Shown in pieces: positions 7,454 through 14,437 of a DNA stretch of 19,893 bases (its first letter is position 1; every line of letters begins with the position of its first letter). The stretch is from assembly GCA_028701715.1 (NCBI GenBank), contig JAQVQF010000012.1, positions 1-19,893 of the forward strand, given 5' to 3'. The position numbers and the translations under genes were made by a program. Below the pieces are notes generated by a model, which made no database searches, was not told where the DNA came from, and worked only from the letters and a program-made list of their open reading frames with translations. This DNA comes from Eubacteriales bacterium. Lineage in GTDB: Bacteria > Bacillota > Clostridia > Oscillospirales > CAG-382.

Positions 7454-7681
7454 CATAAACTCAATCTTATACTAATATATCTGTCGGAAAACGGTATAAC
7501 TTCATAAGCATAGCGTTAATGTTAACTATGCTTAAAACCGTATTACCGACGGATATCGGAGGATATACCTCCTCAGATTAAGCTCCGCACAACGTTCCGC
7601 CTTTATAAAGTCGAACGGAGCAAGCCAGTCGATTAAATTTCATGACGCCTGATATATAAATCATGTTGCCACTCTCCCGAT
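7421..7681 (-). ncRNA. free-standing structured RNA, raiA-like candidate
   Basis: On the - strand a sigma70 promoter precedes, and a terminator ends, about 260 bases without a reading frame but with dense pairing. The RNA starts near AUAUCGGGAGAGUGGC. I see these stems, in transcript order: CATGA / TCATG (7665-7661 with 7645-7641); GCTCCG / CGGAGC (7621-7616 with 7587-7582); GGAGG / CCTCC with a 5-nt loop (7572-7558); a long stem ATATCCGTCGG / CCGACAGATAT with one bulge (7556-7546 with 7487-7477); and, inside it, AAGCATAG / CTATGCTT (7533-7526 with 7513-7506). Size, independent promoter and the 5' end resemble, from memory, the raiA RNA class of Firmicutes. That class name is a recollection, not a match I could test. 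A cis-regulatory role for the GNAT downstream is less likely because of the terminator. Confidence 0.6.
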
Positions 7682-7685
7682 ATTT

Positions 7686-7714
7686 ATATTAACATATTCT
7701 ATATAAAAAATCAA
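7686..7714 (-). promoter_or_regulatory. promoter of the noncoding RNA
   Basis: On the - strand TTGATT (7714-7709) and TAATAT (7691-7686) are separated by 17 bases, placing the transcript start near 7679-7681, just before the conserved-looking GGGAGAGTGG. Confidence 0.6.
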
Positions 7715-7736
7715 TACATAAAGTTGTATTTGATAA

Positions 7737-8684
7737 TTACAGATAACCGATTATCTCTCCGACCGCGTCGCTGTAGTCTCTGTGTGAACTCAATGCCGTA
7801 GCTTGCAGTACATATATTGTGTTCCGTTCGGGGATGACCGTTATCTGCTGTCCGCCGAAGCCGCTGCACCCGTAGCCGTCGGGATAAATCCACCATAAAT
7901 AGCCGTAGCTCTGCTTCTTTAACGTGCTGCCATGCGTGATATCAATGGGTGTGAGCGCCGCTTTTATATATTCATCGGAAATGATCCTTTCGCCGTTCCA
8001 ATATCCGCTGTTTTGAAAGAGCATACCGATTTTCGCAAGATCGCGCGCGCAAAGGTCGGACTGCGCCTGCTGCTGCGCGTTTGTACCGATATTATAACAG
8101 ACTCCGTCCGGATAGGTAAACCACCTTCCGCTTTCGATTCCGAGAGGTTTATACAAAAACATGTCGCAGAAATCAAAGGTATTCATGCCCGTAGCCGCGG
8201 AAAGCACGGCGGAGAGCAGTATTACATCCCATTCCTTATATACGGATTTTGTGCCCGGGAGCGAATCCGTTTTAATGTCGGCAAGATAGGAAAGACGGTC
8301 CTTTGTGCGTTGGAACTGCTCTATCATGGGGCAGTGATAATGCACTCCGCCGTTCCAGTAAATGCCCGACGACATGGTGAGCAGGTGTTTTACCGTTATC
8401 AGCGGATGATACGGGTTGTTCCTTCCGTCAAAAAGAGGGAGATAGGTCGCTATCGGCTCGTCGACGCTTTTTATATATCCCTTATCGACGGCGATTCCCG
8501 CACATACGGAAAGTATGCTTTTCCATATCGATTTTATATTGTTACGGCTTTTTTCGGTGAATTTGTTGTAGTATCTTTCGACGACAATTTCACCGTTTTT
8601 ATATATAAGCACGTTGTTCAGGAGCCGGTAATGCTTTTGTTTTATGTATTCGTCAAGAAAATAAACGAGTTCGTAATTCAACAA
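7737..8684 (-). CDS. beta-lactamase-fold serine hydrolase with altered second and third motifs
   Basis: A 315-residue protein of the class C beta-lactamase/penicillin-binding-protein-like serine hydrolase family. The nucleophile motif SxxK is S52-I-W-K55 (in KSIWKSILSVCAGIAVDKG), followed by DEPIATYLPLF and the family's ITVKHLLTMSSGIYW. The second motif, normally YxN (YSN), reads Y149-K-E in place of Asn. The third, normally K/H-T/S-G, reads C273-S-G in GYGCSGFGGQQITVIPE. No signal peptide or membrane segment, so a cytosolic esterase or amidase is more likely than a periplasmic beta-lactamase. The start is TTG: either at 8684 (overlapping the upstream GNAT stop by 7 bases) or the next codon, which has better spacing to the GAGG upstream. 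It closes the run of genes before the noncoding RNA. Confidence 0.88.
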   Translation of the reverse strand: MLNYELVYFLDEYIKQKHYRLLNNVLIYKNGEIVVERYYNKFTEKSRNNIKSIWKSILSVCAGIAVDKGYIKSVDEPIATYLPLFDGRNNPYHPLITVKHLLTMSSGIYWNGGVHYHCPMIEQFQRTKDRLSYLADIKTDSLPGTKSVYKEWDVILLSAVLSAATGMNTFDFCDMFLYKPLGIESGRWFTYPDGVCYNIGTNAQQQAQSDLCARDLAKIGMLFQNSGYWNGERIISDEYIKAALTPIDITHGSTLKKQSYGYLWWIYPDGYGCSGFGGQQITVIPERNTIYVLQATALSSHRDYSDAVGEIIGYL

Positions 8685-9226
8685 ATCACCTCTTTGCGAA
8701 TAATCATTATATATTCTGGTTCGTCCTCATCCGGAATATCAACGGTCTTTATCCATTTGAAACCGGCCTTTTCGTACATTCTGATTGCGGAAATATTCTT
8801 CGGTTCCGGACCGACCGTGCATTTGTCCGCACTAAACAGCTTCCCCGAAAAAATGTATGTTTGCATAAATTTCTTTATAATGCGGCTTCCGTGACCTTTA
8901 TGCATATAATCCGGGGCAAGAAACAGGTCGATTCCCGCCGTTCCTTCCTCTGACTGGATGTATTTATCGTAATTTTCATAAGACGAAAGCAGATATGTCT
9001 GTATATATCCCGCGTCCGCTCTGCCAAGCTGTATTATATAGGAATATGTGCGGCGTGGTACTTCATCTATTTTCGGCTTTAAATAAGCGGACGCGGATTC
9101 GGGCGTCCAGCTTTTTTTGCCGTACCATTGCCGCACTTCCGGATTGTTCAACCATCCGGTCATCCGCGGGAAATCGGCAGCAGTCATAACTCTGAAAGAG
9201 ATATTTATTTCCTTATCCGGTAGCAT
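8678..9226 (-). CDS. GNAT acetyltransferase, AAC(6')-like
   Basis: A 182-residue GNAT resembling the AAC(6')/MbtK-type branch. It begins with FRVMTAADFPRMTGWLNNPEV, shortened here as TAADFPRMTGWLNNPEV, the typical 'FR-MT--D-p-l--WLn-p-V--W' opening. It continues with GIDLFLAPDYMHKGHGSRII as the CoA loop and ends with NISAIRMYEKAGF as motif B. Members acetylate aminoglycosides or lysine-like side chains of siderophores; the sequence alone cannot decide. I take the ATG at 9226, which has GGAAGGTG six bases upstream; a GTG nine bases earlier (9235) overlaps that site and is less likely. It starts 28 bases after the nitroreductase stop and overlaps the serine hydrolase downstream, so it is part of the long - strand operon. 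Confidence 0.87.
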   Translation of the reverse strand: MLPDKEINISFRVMTAADFPRMTGWLNNPEVRQWYGKKSWTPESASAYLKPKIDEVPRRTYSYIIQLGRADAGYIQTYLLSSYENYDKYIQSEEGTAGIDLFLAPDYMHKGHGSRIIKKFMQTYIFSGKLFSADKCTVGPEPKNISAIRMYEKAGFKWIKTVDIPDEDEPEYIMIIRKEVIC

Positions 9227-9253
9227 TTTGTACACCTTCCGATACAGGTTTCC

Positions 9254-10144
9254 CTATTTCACCTTTTCTATTGCTTCTTTTACGTTTATTCCGTCTATCG
9301 TCATGCCGTCAAGATTGCAATCCGTAATTTTTACGTTTTCAAAAGACGCGTTCCTGAATTCCGCAAGCTTTAAGTCGGATCCGTTAAATTCCGCTCCGGA
9401 CATATCGATACGTCCGAAACGCGCTTCGCTCAGCGTAAGTCCTTCATAGCCGGTATGGGACATATTTATATCCTCAAATCCTGCTCCCTGCATATTGATA
9501 TTGCGAAATTTGGAATCCGTAAGGTTAAGGTCCTCAAAGACCGCACCCGGTACAGATGCATGGGCAAGTTTGAACGGCTTTGCTTTTTTCTCCGTTTCCG
9601 GTGAAATACTCGTAACAGTCTTCCCGATTACGGTAATGACATCGTCAAGCGGTTTCCTGTCCCGAACGGGCATTTCAATAGCGGGTGTTCCTATGGTCAA
9701 GATGGCGACGGGGGTATGATTTTCGGCTATATTAAGGCGTTCCGAGCATTTTTCGGCATTCATCGGCCCTATCCAGCATCCGCCGAGCCCGAGATCGGCG
9801 GCTTTGAGCAGTATATGGTTTGCCGCTCCGGCGGTATCCTGATAAGCGAACAGTCTTCCGCGTTCGCCGAATTTCCCAACAAGTGCGCCGGCGGCGGTTT
9901 CGTCGACGCATATGACTATGAGAAGCGGTATATCCGATATCCAGGGAATGCGCGCTATTTCCGGGTTAAAGGAATTTATAATATCCTTGTCGCGTACGGC
10001 GTAAAAATGCCAGGATTGATAATTGCACGCGTTGGGCGCTCTGATACCCGCTTCAAGGATTTCCCGCATCTGCTCGTCTGTTACGGGCTCGTTACGGTAT
10101 GAACGGACGCATGTTCGTTTGTTTAAAAGCTCCGTGAATTCCAT
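9254..10144 (-). CDS. nitroreductase fused to C-terminal pentapeptide repeats
   Basis: A 296-residue two-part protein. Residues 1-175 form an FMN nitroreductase-family domain: the N-terminal flavin-phosphate segment is LLNKRTCVRSYRNEPVTDEQ, followed by APNACNYQSWHFYAV and the C-terminal flavin-side ADLGLGGCWIGPMNAE. Family members reduce nitroaromatics, quinones or flavins with NAD(P)H. After a short linker, residues 200-285 hold about 16 five-residue repeats of the A(D/N)LXX type (for example AGFEDINMS, ARFGRIDMSGAEF), which fold as a right-handed beta-helix. The fusion is unusual. I start at the ATG at 10144 because GGAGG lies seven bases upstream; a frame extending to 10240 would overlap the preceding gene by 77 bases and adds no conserved sequence. 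The gene starts 20 bases after the GNAT-peptidase stop. Confidence 0.85.
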   Translation of the reverse strand: MEFTELLNKRTCVRSYRNEPVTDEQMREILEAGIRAPNACNYQSWHFYAVRDKDIINSFNPEIARIPWISDIPLLIVICVDETAAGALVGKFGERGRLFAYQDTAGAANHILLKAADLGLGGCWIGPMNAEKCSERLNIAENHTPVAILTIGTPAIEMPVRDRKPLDDVITVIGKTVTSISPETEKKAKPFKLAHASVPGAVFEDLNLTDSKFRNINMQGAGFEDINMSHTGYEGLTLSEARFGRIDMSGAEFNGSDLKLAEFRNASFENVKITDCNLDGMTIDGINVKEAIEKVK

Positions 10145-10163
10145 TTTACAGCCTCCATAATTA

Positions 10164-11138
10164 TTATAATATAATTTCCCAATAATCGCATAGGATTGCA
10201 TTAAAAGGCAGAATTTCAGAAACGCCGAATTCGGGGTCATAGTATGTGCCCTTATAATACAGCGACCAGTGCCCGTAGCCGGGCATTTTCAAGCTTAAAA
10301 TGCAGCAGTCGGGCAGCGCGGCGCCGGGTATGTATTTTACACGGGTTTTTGTCGCAGTTTTGATACCGTAATAGCTCAGCGCGGCTTTCAGCACGGGGGT
10401 TGATGTGCCCTTGTCATTTTGCATAACGTCGATTACCTTATCCACCGATACATCCGCAAGCATAGCGACGACCGCCTGCCCGCATAAATACCCTGTCGGT
10501 TGTTTTCTGTATTGGATGCTGTCAATTTTACGGATAGGGTGTGAATAGCCGTAAGGACTTTTCTTCTTTTCCGGCGGTGTATAGTTATATTCGCATTCCG
10601 CTTTTGGGTGATTGCTGTAATAAGTTTCTTTAGTCATTCGGAATTGAACCAAAGTATCTGGCCATTCGGGATTATTTTTCGGGACATAATTATATATTTT
10701 AAAATTATTGGTGCTTAATATGCGGTATGCTGCTTTTTCGCAATTTCTTGCGTTTGCCAGTACAGCTTCTGTATGTATTCCGTAAAATATAAAATCAAGA
10801 AGCTTTTTTAATATTTCCTGCCCGTAACCGTTATTTTGATATTCCTCGTTTATCCACATATGAATAAAGGCTTTTTTCCTTATATCAACGCTGCCGACGT
10901 TGGCGCACAGCAACCAGCCGATAGCCGTTTGTTCTGGTTTATGCAGGATAATCCATTCGTTTCCCGATTTTATGGTTCCGTCATTAAGCTTACGGGCGTC
11001 TTCAAGCGTTTTTATATGTTGAAACTGCTTCTTTTCGTTTTGCCTGTCGTAGGTTTGCACCATATTGAAGACATCGGTATAATCGTTGTCAACAAACGGT
11101 CTGAGAAGGATCCTTTCGGTTTCCAATACCGGATACAT
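10164..11138 (-). CDS. GNAT acetyltransferase fused to a C39-like cysteine peptidase domain
   Basis: A 324-residue bifunctional protein. Residues 1-170 are a RimJ/RimL-like GNAT: it opens TERILLRPFVDNDYTDV, has the CoA loop IHMWINEEYQNNGYGQEIL and motif B RNCEKAAYRILSTNNFKIY. A Pro/Lys/Tyr-rich linker (about 175-205) leads to a papain-like domain of the C39 type with all expected active-site residues: Q213 (oxyanion hole) six before C219 in QPTGYLCGQAVVAMLA, H290 in GYGHWSLYYKGTYYDPEFG and D301. The start ATG overlaps the stop of the UvrA-like gene by one base (TAATG), with GGGAGG upstream. By hand count, the DNA of the GNAT half (10681-11040) is 37.5% G+C and of the peptidase half (10261-10500) 54%. 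From memory, the same two-domain order is annotated in some gammaproteobacteria, function unknown. Confidence 0.85.
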   Translation of the reverse strand: MYPVLETERILLRPFVDNDYTDVFNMVQTYDRQNEKKQFQHIKTLEDARKLNDGTIKSGNEWIILHKPEQTAIGWLLCANVGSVDIRKKAFIHMWINEEYQNNGYGQEILKKLLDFIFYGIHTEAVLANARNCEKAAYRILSTNNFKIYNYVPKNNPEWPDTLVQFRMTKETYYSNHPKAECEYNYTPPEKKKSPYGYSHPIRKIDSIQYRKQPTGYLCGQAVVAMLADVSVDKVIDVMQNDKGTSTPVLKAALSYYGIKTATKTRVKYIPGAALPDCCILSLKMPGYGHWSLYYKGTYYDPEFGVSEILPFNAILCDYWEIIL

Positions 11139-13498
11139 TATTTCAAATACCTCCCGATTATGGATTTGCCGCTCTTTTTTAATTCCGACGGAGTTCCCGC
11201 GACGATTATATAGCCGCCGTCGCTGCCTCCGCCCGGACCAAGCTCTACGATATAATCGCAGTTGGACAGCACATACGGATCATGCTCGGTGATGATGACG
11301 CTGCCGCCGCCGTCGACTATTTCCTGCAGCAGCTCCATTAGCTTTTCGCTGTCATAAAAGGAAAGCCCGGTCGTCGGCTCGTCGAGTATATACAGCACGT
11401 CCGAGGATTTTCGGATCTTCACCAGCTCGCGGGCAAGCTTGATCCGCTGGCTTTCGCCGCCCGATATGGTGGGCGTTTTCTGTCCGAGCCTGATATAGCC
11501 CATACCGACACGCCGCAGGGTGCGAAGCATTTCGCAGATAACCTTATCCTTGCCGTTAAAATAGTTCTCCGCCTCGTCAACCGTCATGTTGAGGATGTCG
11601 CGGATATTTTTTCCGTCCGCATATATTTCACACGCTTCCGGAATGAATCCGGTGGTGCCGCAGGCTTCGCAGTCCGTGTCTATAAAATTACCCATGCCGA
11701 TATAGTGGTGAACGACACCCTCCCCGTGGCACACGCGGCAGCCGCCTTCCGAATTTGCGGAAAACAGCCCGGCCGGCATTCCCGATTCACGGGCAAACAT
11801 GGCGCGGACACGGTCGAATATACCCGTGTATGTGGCAGGGCAGGAGGTTTTTGAACGTCCGATGGGTTTTTGATCTATTACAATACACTTTTTTATACCT
11901 TCGTAACCCGAAAGCTTTGCGTCAATCACGGGAAGCTCTTCTTCCGCTTCTTCATCTTCCACAAACTTAGTTTTCAATGCCTGCTTTAAAAGCGGGACGA
12001 GCGTGTCCGAAACAAGGCTTGACTTACCGCTGCCCGAAACTCCGGCGACGCCTACCATAACACCAAGCGGGATATCGGCGCTCACCGACCGAAGATTGTG
12101 CAGCTTCGCTTCGGCGATATGCAGCGCTTTTGACATATTGACGGTACGCGTTTCCGGCTTGATAAAAAAGCCTTTTTTGTTGGAAAGATAAGGCGAGGTC
12201 CGCGAAGCGTCGCAGGTTAAAAATTCGTCATATCCGCCTTCAAAAACTTTTATGCCGCCGCCTGTTCCGGCATCGGGGCCGAGATCGATAATATAATCCG
12301 CGGCGCGCATGAAGTTTTCGTCATGCTCGACCGCGACTACCGTGTTGCCTTTTTCCGCAAGCCGTTTTATGATTGAAATCAGCTTTTCCTTTTCAATCTC
12401 GTGGAGTCCTATCGTCGGCTCGTCGAATATGAATATTATCGAATCCATGTCGGCAATGATATAGGTCGCCAGGAAAAGCCGCTGAATTTCACCGCCTGAA
12501 AGCGTGGGTACGGGACGCGACAGCGAAAGATGATGCAGTCCGACATCAACCATACAGTCAAGCTTTATGATAATTTCATTCAAAAGAGGTGATTTATATC
12601 CTTCGGGCAGTGCTTTAAGAAAGCCGCACAGTCCGCTTATGTACATGTTTTCAAGCTCCGTAATCGTTTTCCCGCCGATTGTGGTATGCGCCGCCATCTC
12701 ACCGAGTCCCGTTCCGCCGCATTTCGGGCAGGATATTTCCTCCGCGTAAATACGCGAAAACAGAAACAGACGCTGTCTCGGGGTTATTTCACCGGCTTTG
12801 TCATATGTGTGATCGCCCACGGGGATAAAGCTGTTCACACCCCCGAATTTGGTTTTTGGCGAACCGTATTTCAAAGCGAGAAGCTGTTCCGGAGTAAGAG
12901 AGCCGAGGGTTTGTTCGGGGGAGACTTTCAAATGTTTATAATAATCTGCTAGTCTGTTTCTCCAGGTGGGGATTTTTTGGAATTTGCCCTCAAGCACATC
13001 CCTGACCGCGATTGCTTTATCGCCGTAAACGGCGTTCTCGTCGATATGCTTTATTTTACCGTTCCCGAGACATTTCGGGCACATCCCGGCGGGTGAGAAT
13101 TTCTGGAACATATTCATCGCAAGCGGCAGCCCGTCGTCGTATTCCGCGTCGCGTATGCCGTAGGTTGCGAAAAGCACCGCAAGCAGAGCGGAAAGGCTTG
13201 TCCGTGTGCCGACGGTGCTGCGCGGATTTGACTGGCGGGTTATACGCTGCTCCACCGCGACGGTGGGCGAAAGACCGCTTATGCTGTCGAAGGAGGGGAC
13301 GCTGTCAACGGTGAGCTGAGTACCCGAAAACATCAGGTATCTACGCTTTCCCTCCTCATAGAGGGTATCGAAGGCAAGGCTCGACTTGCCGCTGCCGGAA
13401 ACTCCCGTTATAACCGTCAGTCTGCCCCGTGGGATTTTAACGTCCACGCCCTTAAGATTATGTATACGCGCGTTTTTTATCTCTATATATTGATTCAT
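11138..13498 (-). CDS. UvrA2-like tandem ATPase lacking the UvrB-binding domain
   Basis: A 786-residue UvrA paralog (canonical UvrA about 940). Two ABC ATPase modules are complete: Walker A GVSGSGKSS at 32-40 and 486-494, signatures LSGGE (333-337) and ISGGES (679-683), Walker B FIFDEPT and YILDEPT (about 356-362 and 703-709). Zn ligands C587/C590/C610/C613 match the C-terminal zinc site of UvrA with its usual spacing. In the N half only FSPAGMCPKC (C140, C143) of the first zinc module remains: about 140 residues that hold the UvrB-binding domain and the partner CxxC are missing. This is the UvrA2/DrrC architecture, linked in other bacteria to drug self-resistance or DNA-adduct tolerance rather than the UvrBC pathway. 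The ribosome site is weak (GAAAGTG), and a hairpin ends 21 bases upstream. Confidence 0.92.
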   Translation of the reverse strand: MNQYIEIKNARIHNLKGVDVKIPRGRLTVITGVSGSGKSSLAFDTLYEEGKRRYLMFSGTQLTVDSVPSFDSISGLSPTVAVEQRITRQSNPRSTVGTRTSLSALLAVLFATYGIRDAEYDDGLPLAMNMFQKFSPAGMCPKCLGNGKIKHIDENAVYGDKAIAVRDVLEGKFQKIPTWRNRLADYYKHLKVSPEQTLGSLTPEQLLALKYGSPKTKFGGVNSFIPVGDHTYDKAGEITPRQRLFLFSRIYAEEISCPKCGGTGLGEMAAHTTIGGKTITELENMYISGLCGFLKALPEGYKSPLLNEIIIKLDCMVDVGLHHLSLSRPVPTLSGGEIQRLFLATYIIADMDSIIFIFDEPTIGLHEIEKEKLISIIKRLAEKGNTVVAVEHDENFMRAADYIIDLGPDAGTGGGIKVFEGGYDEFLTCDASRTSPYLSNKKGFFIKPETRTVNMSKALHIAEAKLHNLRSVSADIPLGVMVGVAGVSGSGKSSLVSDTLVPLLKQALKTKFVEDEEAEEELPVIDAKLSGYEGIKKCIVIDQKPIGRSKTSCPATYTGIFDRVRAMFARESGMPAGLFSANSEGGCRVCHGEGVVHHYIGMGNFIDTDCEACGTTGFIPEACEIYADGKNIRDILNMTVDEAENYFNGKDKVICEMLRTLRRVGMGYIRLGQKTPTISGGESQRIKLARELVKIRKSSDVLYILDEPTTGLSFYDSEKLMELLQEIVDGGGSVIITEHDPYVLSNCDYIVELGPGGGSDGGYIIVAGTPSELKKSGKSIIGRYLK

Positions 13499-13519
13499 AA
13501 TTCACTTTCATAAATAATT

Positions 13520-13547
13520 AAGGGGATTAACGGGCGCTAATCCCCTT
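13520..13547 (-). terminator. stem-loop between the SpoU methyltransferase and UvrA-like genes
   Basis: A perfect 10-bp stem AAGGGGATTA / TAATCCCCTT (13520-13529 with 13538-13547) with an 8-nt loop sits four bases past the methyltransferase stop. On the - strand the tail is AATTATTTATG, so termination may be partial and act as an attenuator before the UvrA-like gene, for which no separate promoter is visible. Confidence 0.5.
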
Positions 13548-13551
13548 TTTC

Positions 13552-14274
13552 TTAAATTAGGTTGTTCCTGCGTCCGAATTCATACATACCGATACCCGCC
13601 GCTACGGACAGATTGAAAGAATCTATATCGCCGTTTGACGGAATTCTTACGCAACGGCCTATATGTGAAAAGCTTTCGTCCAGCCCGTGGGCTTCGTTAC
13701 CGAAAACGAGCGAAAACAGCGGACACGGCGGAATATCCTCCGGCGCGGCAGCTCCGCTTAGCATAAACGGAAACGGCACATGTTGCGGAAATTTTTCTCT
13801 GTATTCGTCAAAGGCATTGAATTTTTCAAAATGCAGATGAAACACAGCGCCCATGCCGGCGCGGATTGTTTTCGGGTGCCAGATATCGGCTGCCGGTTCG
13901 ATAACGGCAAGGCTTTTCAGGTTCATGCCCGCCATTGTGCGGATAATCGTGCCGAGGTTTCCCATGTCGGAGGGATTTACCAATACGACATGCGGCTCGT
14001 CCCGGGATATGGTATCCGTATACTTGCGTACAACGCCCATCACAAAGCAGTTTTCCTTCGGGCTTACAATATTGAATGCTTTATCCGAATGAACGCAGGG
14101 AATGTGCAGTCTGCCGCACAATTCGCTCAACCCGTCGCCGTCGCGGTATGACGAATGTATATACACGCCATCGACAATATCCGGGCGTATTTTTAACAGC
14201 TCTATTGTAACGCTTGCCCCAAGCGTGTAGGAACAGTCGAATTCCTTTTTATATGGTTTGATTTTATTTGTCAT
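13552..14274 (-). CDS. SpoU/TrmH-family RNA 2'-O-methyltransferase
   Basis: A 240-residue SPOUT (trefoil-knot) RNA ribose methyltransferase. All three family motifs are present: motif 1 NPSDMGNLGTIIRT (100-113), with the catalytic-side Asn and Arg; motif 2 SLVFGNEAHGL (188-198); and motif 3 RIPSNGDIDSFNLSVAAGI (210-228). The N-terminal 90 residues form the RNA-binding part, shorter than in RlmB. The family acts on tRNA (TrmH) or 23S rRNA (RlmB, and the resistance enzymes TsnR and AviRb); which applies here cannot be told. The ATG overlaps the stop of a 26-residue peptide gene as ATGA, and its AAGGAG site lies within that peptide's last codons, so its translation is probably coupled. Transcribed from the promoter at 14382-14410. 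Confidence 0.92.
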   Translation of the reverse strand: MTNKIKPYKKEFDCSYTLGASVTIELLKIRPDIVDGVYIHSSYRDGDGLSELCGRLHIPCVHSDKAFNIVSPKENCFVMGVVRKYTDTISRDEPHVVLVNPSDMGNLGTIIRTMAGMNLKSLAVIEPAADIWHPKTIRAGMGAVFHLHFEKFNAFDEYREKFPQHVPFPFMLSGAAAPEDIPPCPLFSLVFGNEAHGLDESFSHIGRCVRIPSNGDIDSFNLSVAAGIGMYEFGRRNNLI

Positions 14275-14351
14275 AACTCCCGCTCCTTAAAAAGCTTGAA
14301 TTTAAGGAATACAAAGCGCTCCTCCGGCACAACGCCGAATGTGAAAGCCAT
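14271..14351 (-). CDS. 26-residue leader-like peptide coupled to the SpoU methyltransferase gene
   Basis: A short frame from ATG 14351 to TGA 14271 encodes 26 residues rich in Phe, Lys and Glu (MAFTFGVVPEERF at the start, KFKLFKEREL at the end). Support for translation: AAAGGAGG lies eight bases before the ATG, one of the strongest ribosome sites in the window; a consensus promoter puts the transcript start only some 25 bases upstream; and the stop overlaps the methyltransferase start (ATGA). It resembles the arrangement of leader peptides that control Erm-type rRNA methyltransferases, but those act through alternative hairpins that I do not see clearly here. It may simply act as a coupler that delivers ribosomes to the methyltransferase. 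No similarity to a known peptide is recognised. Confidence 0.6.
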   Translation of the reverse strand: MAFTFGVVPEERFVFLKFKLFKEREL

Positions 14352-14381
14352 GGCGGTAACCTCCTTTGCGGTAATACAGAC

Positions 14382-14410
14382 AGTATATATGAAACAGTAA
14401 ACATTTTCAA
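14382..14410 (-). promoter_or_regulatory. promoter of the leader peptide-SpoU methyltransferase unit
   Basis: On the - strand TTGAAA (14410-14405) and TATACT (14387-14382) are separated by exactly 17 bases; the transcript would begin near 14375. Confidence 0.7.
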
Positions 14411-14437
14411 TAATTTTGTAATTTATTTGAAATAAAT

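Noticed and set aside
7391..7737. The structured region as a riboswitch controlling the downstream GNAT
   Set aside because: The terminator lies after the helices with no visible competing antiterminator arm, and the RNA has its own promoter; a separate RNA is the simpler reading, though not proven.
7932..8894. Long + strand open frame (320 codons) opposite the serine hydrolase and the AAC(6')-like GNAT
   Set aside because: It is antisense to two genes with clear family motifs and good overlaps, its product has no recognisable motif, and no ribosome site precedes it.
8678..9226. Naming the AAC(6')-like GNAT as an aminoglycoside resistance gene
   Set aside because: The same branch includes siderophore and other acyltransferases; the sequence alone does not fix the substrate.
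10145..10240. N-terminal extension of the nitroreductase gene to an earlier start
   Set aside because: It would overlap the preceding gene by 77 bases, encodes nothing conserved, and the ATG at 10144 has a good GGAGG site.
11755..13314. Several + strand open frames inside the UvrA-like gene
   Set aside because: All are shadows of the real frame on the other strand, rich in Arg and without start signals.
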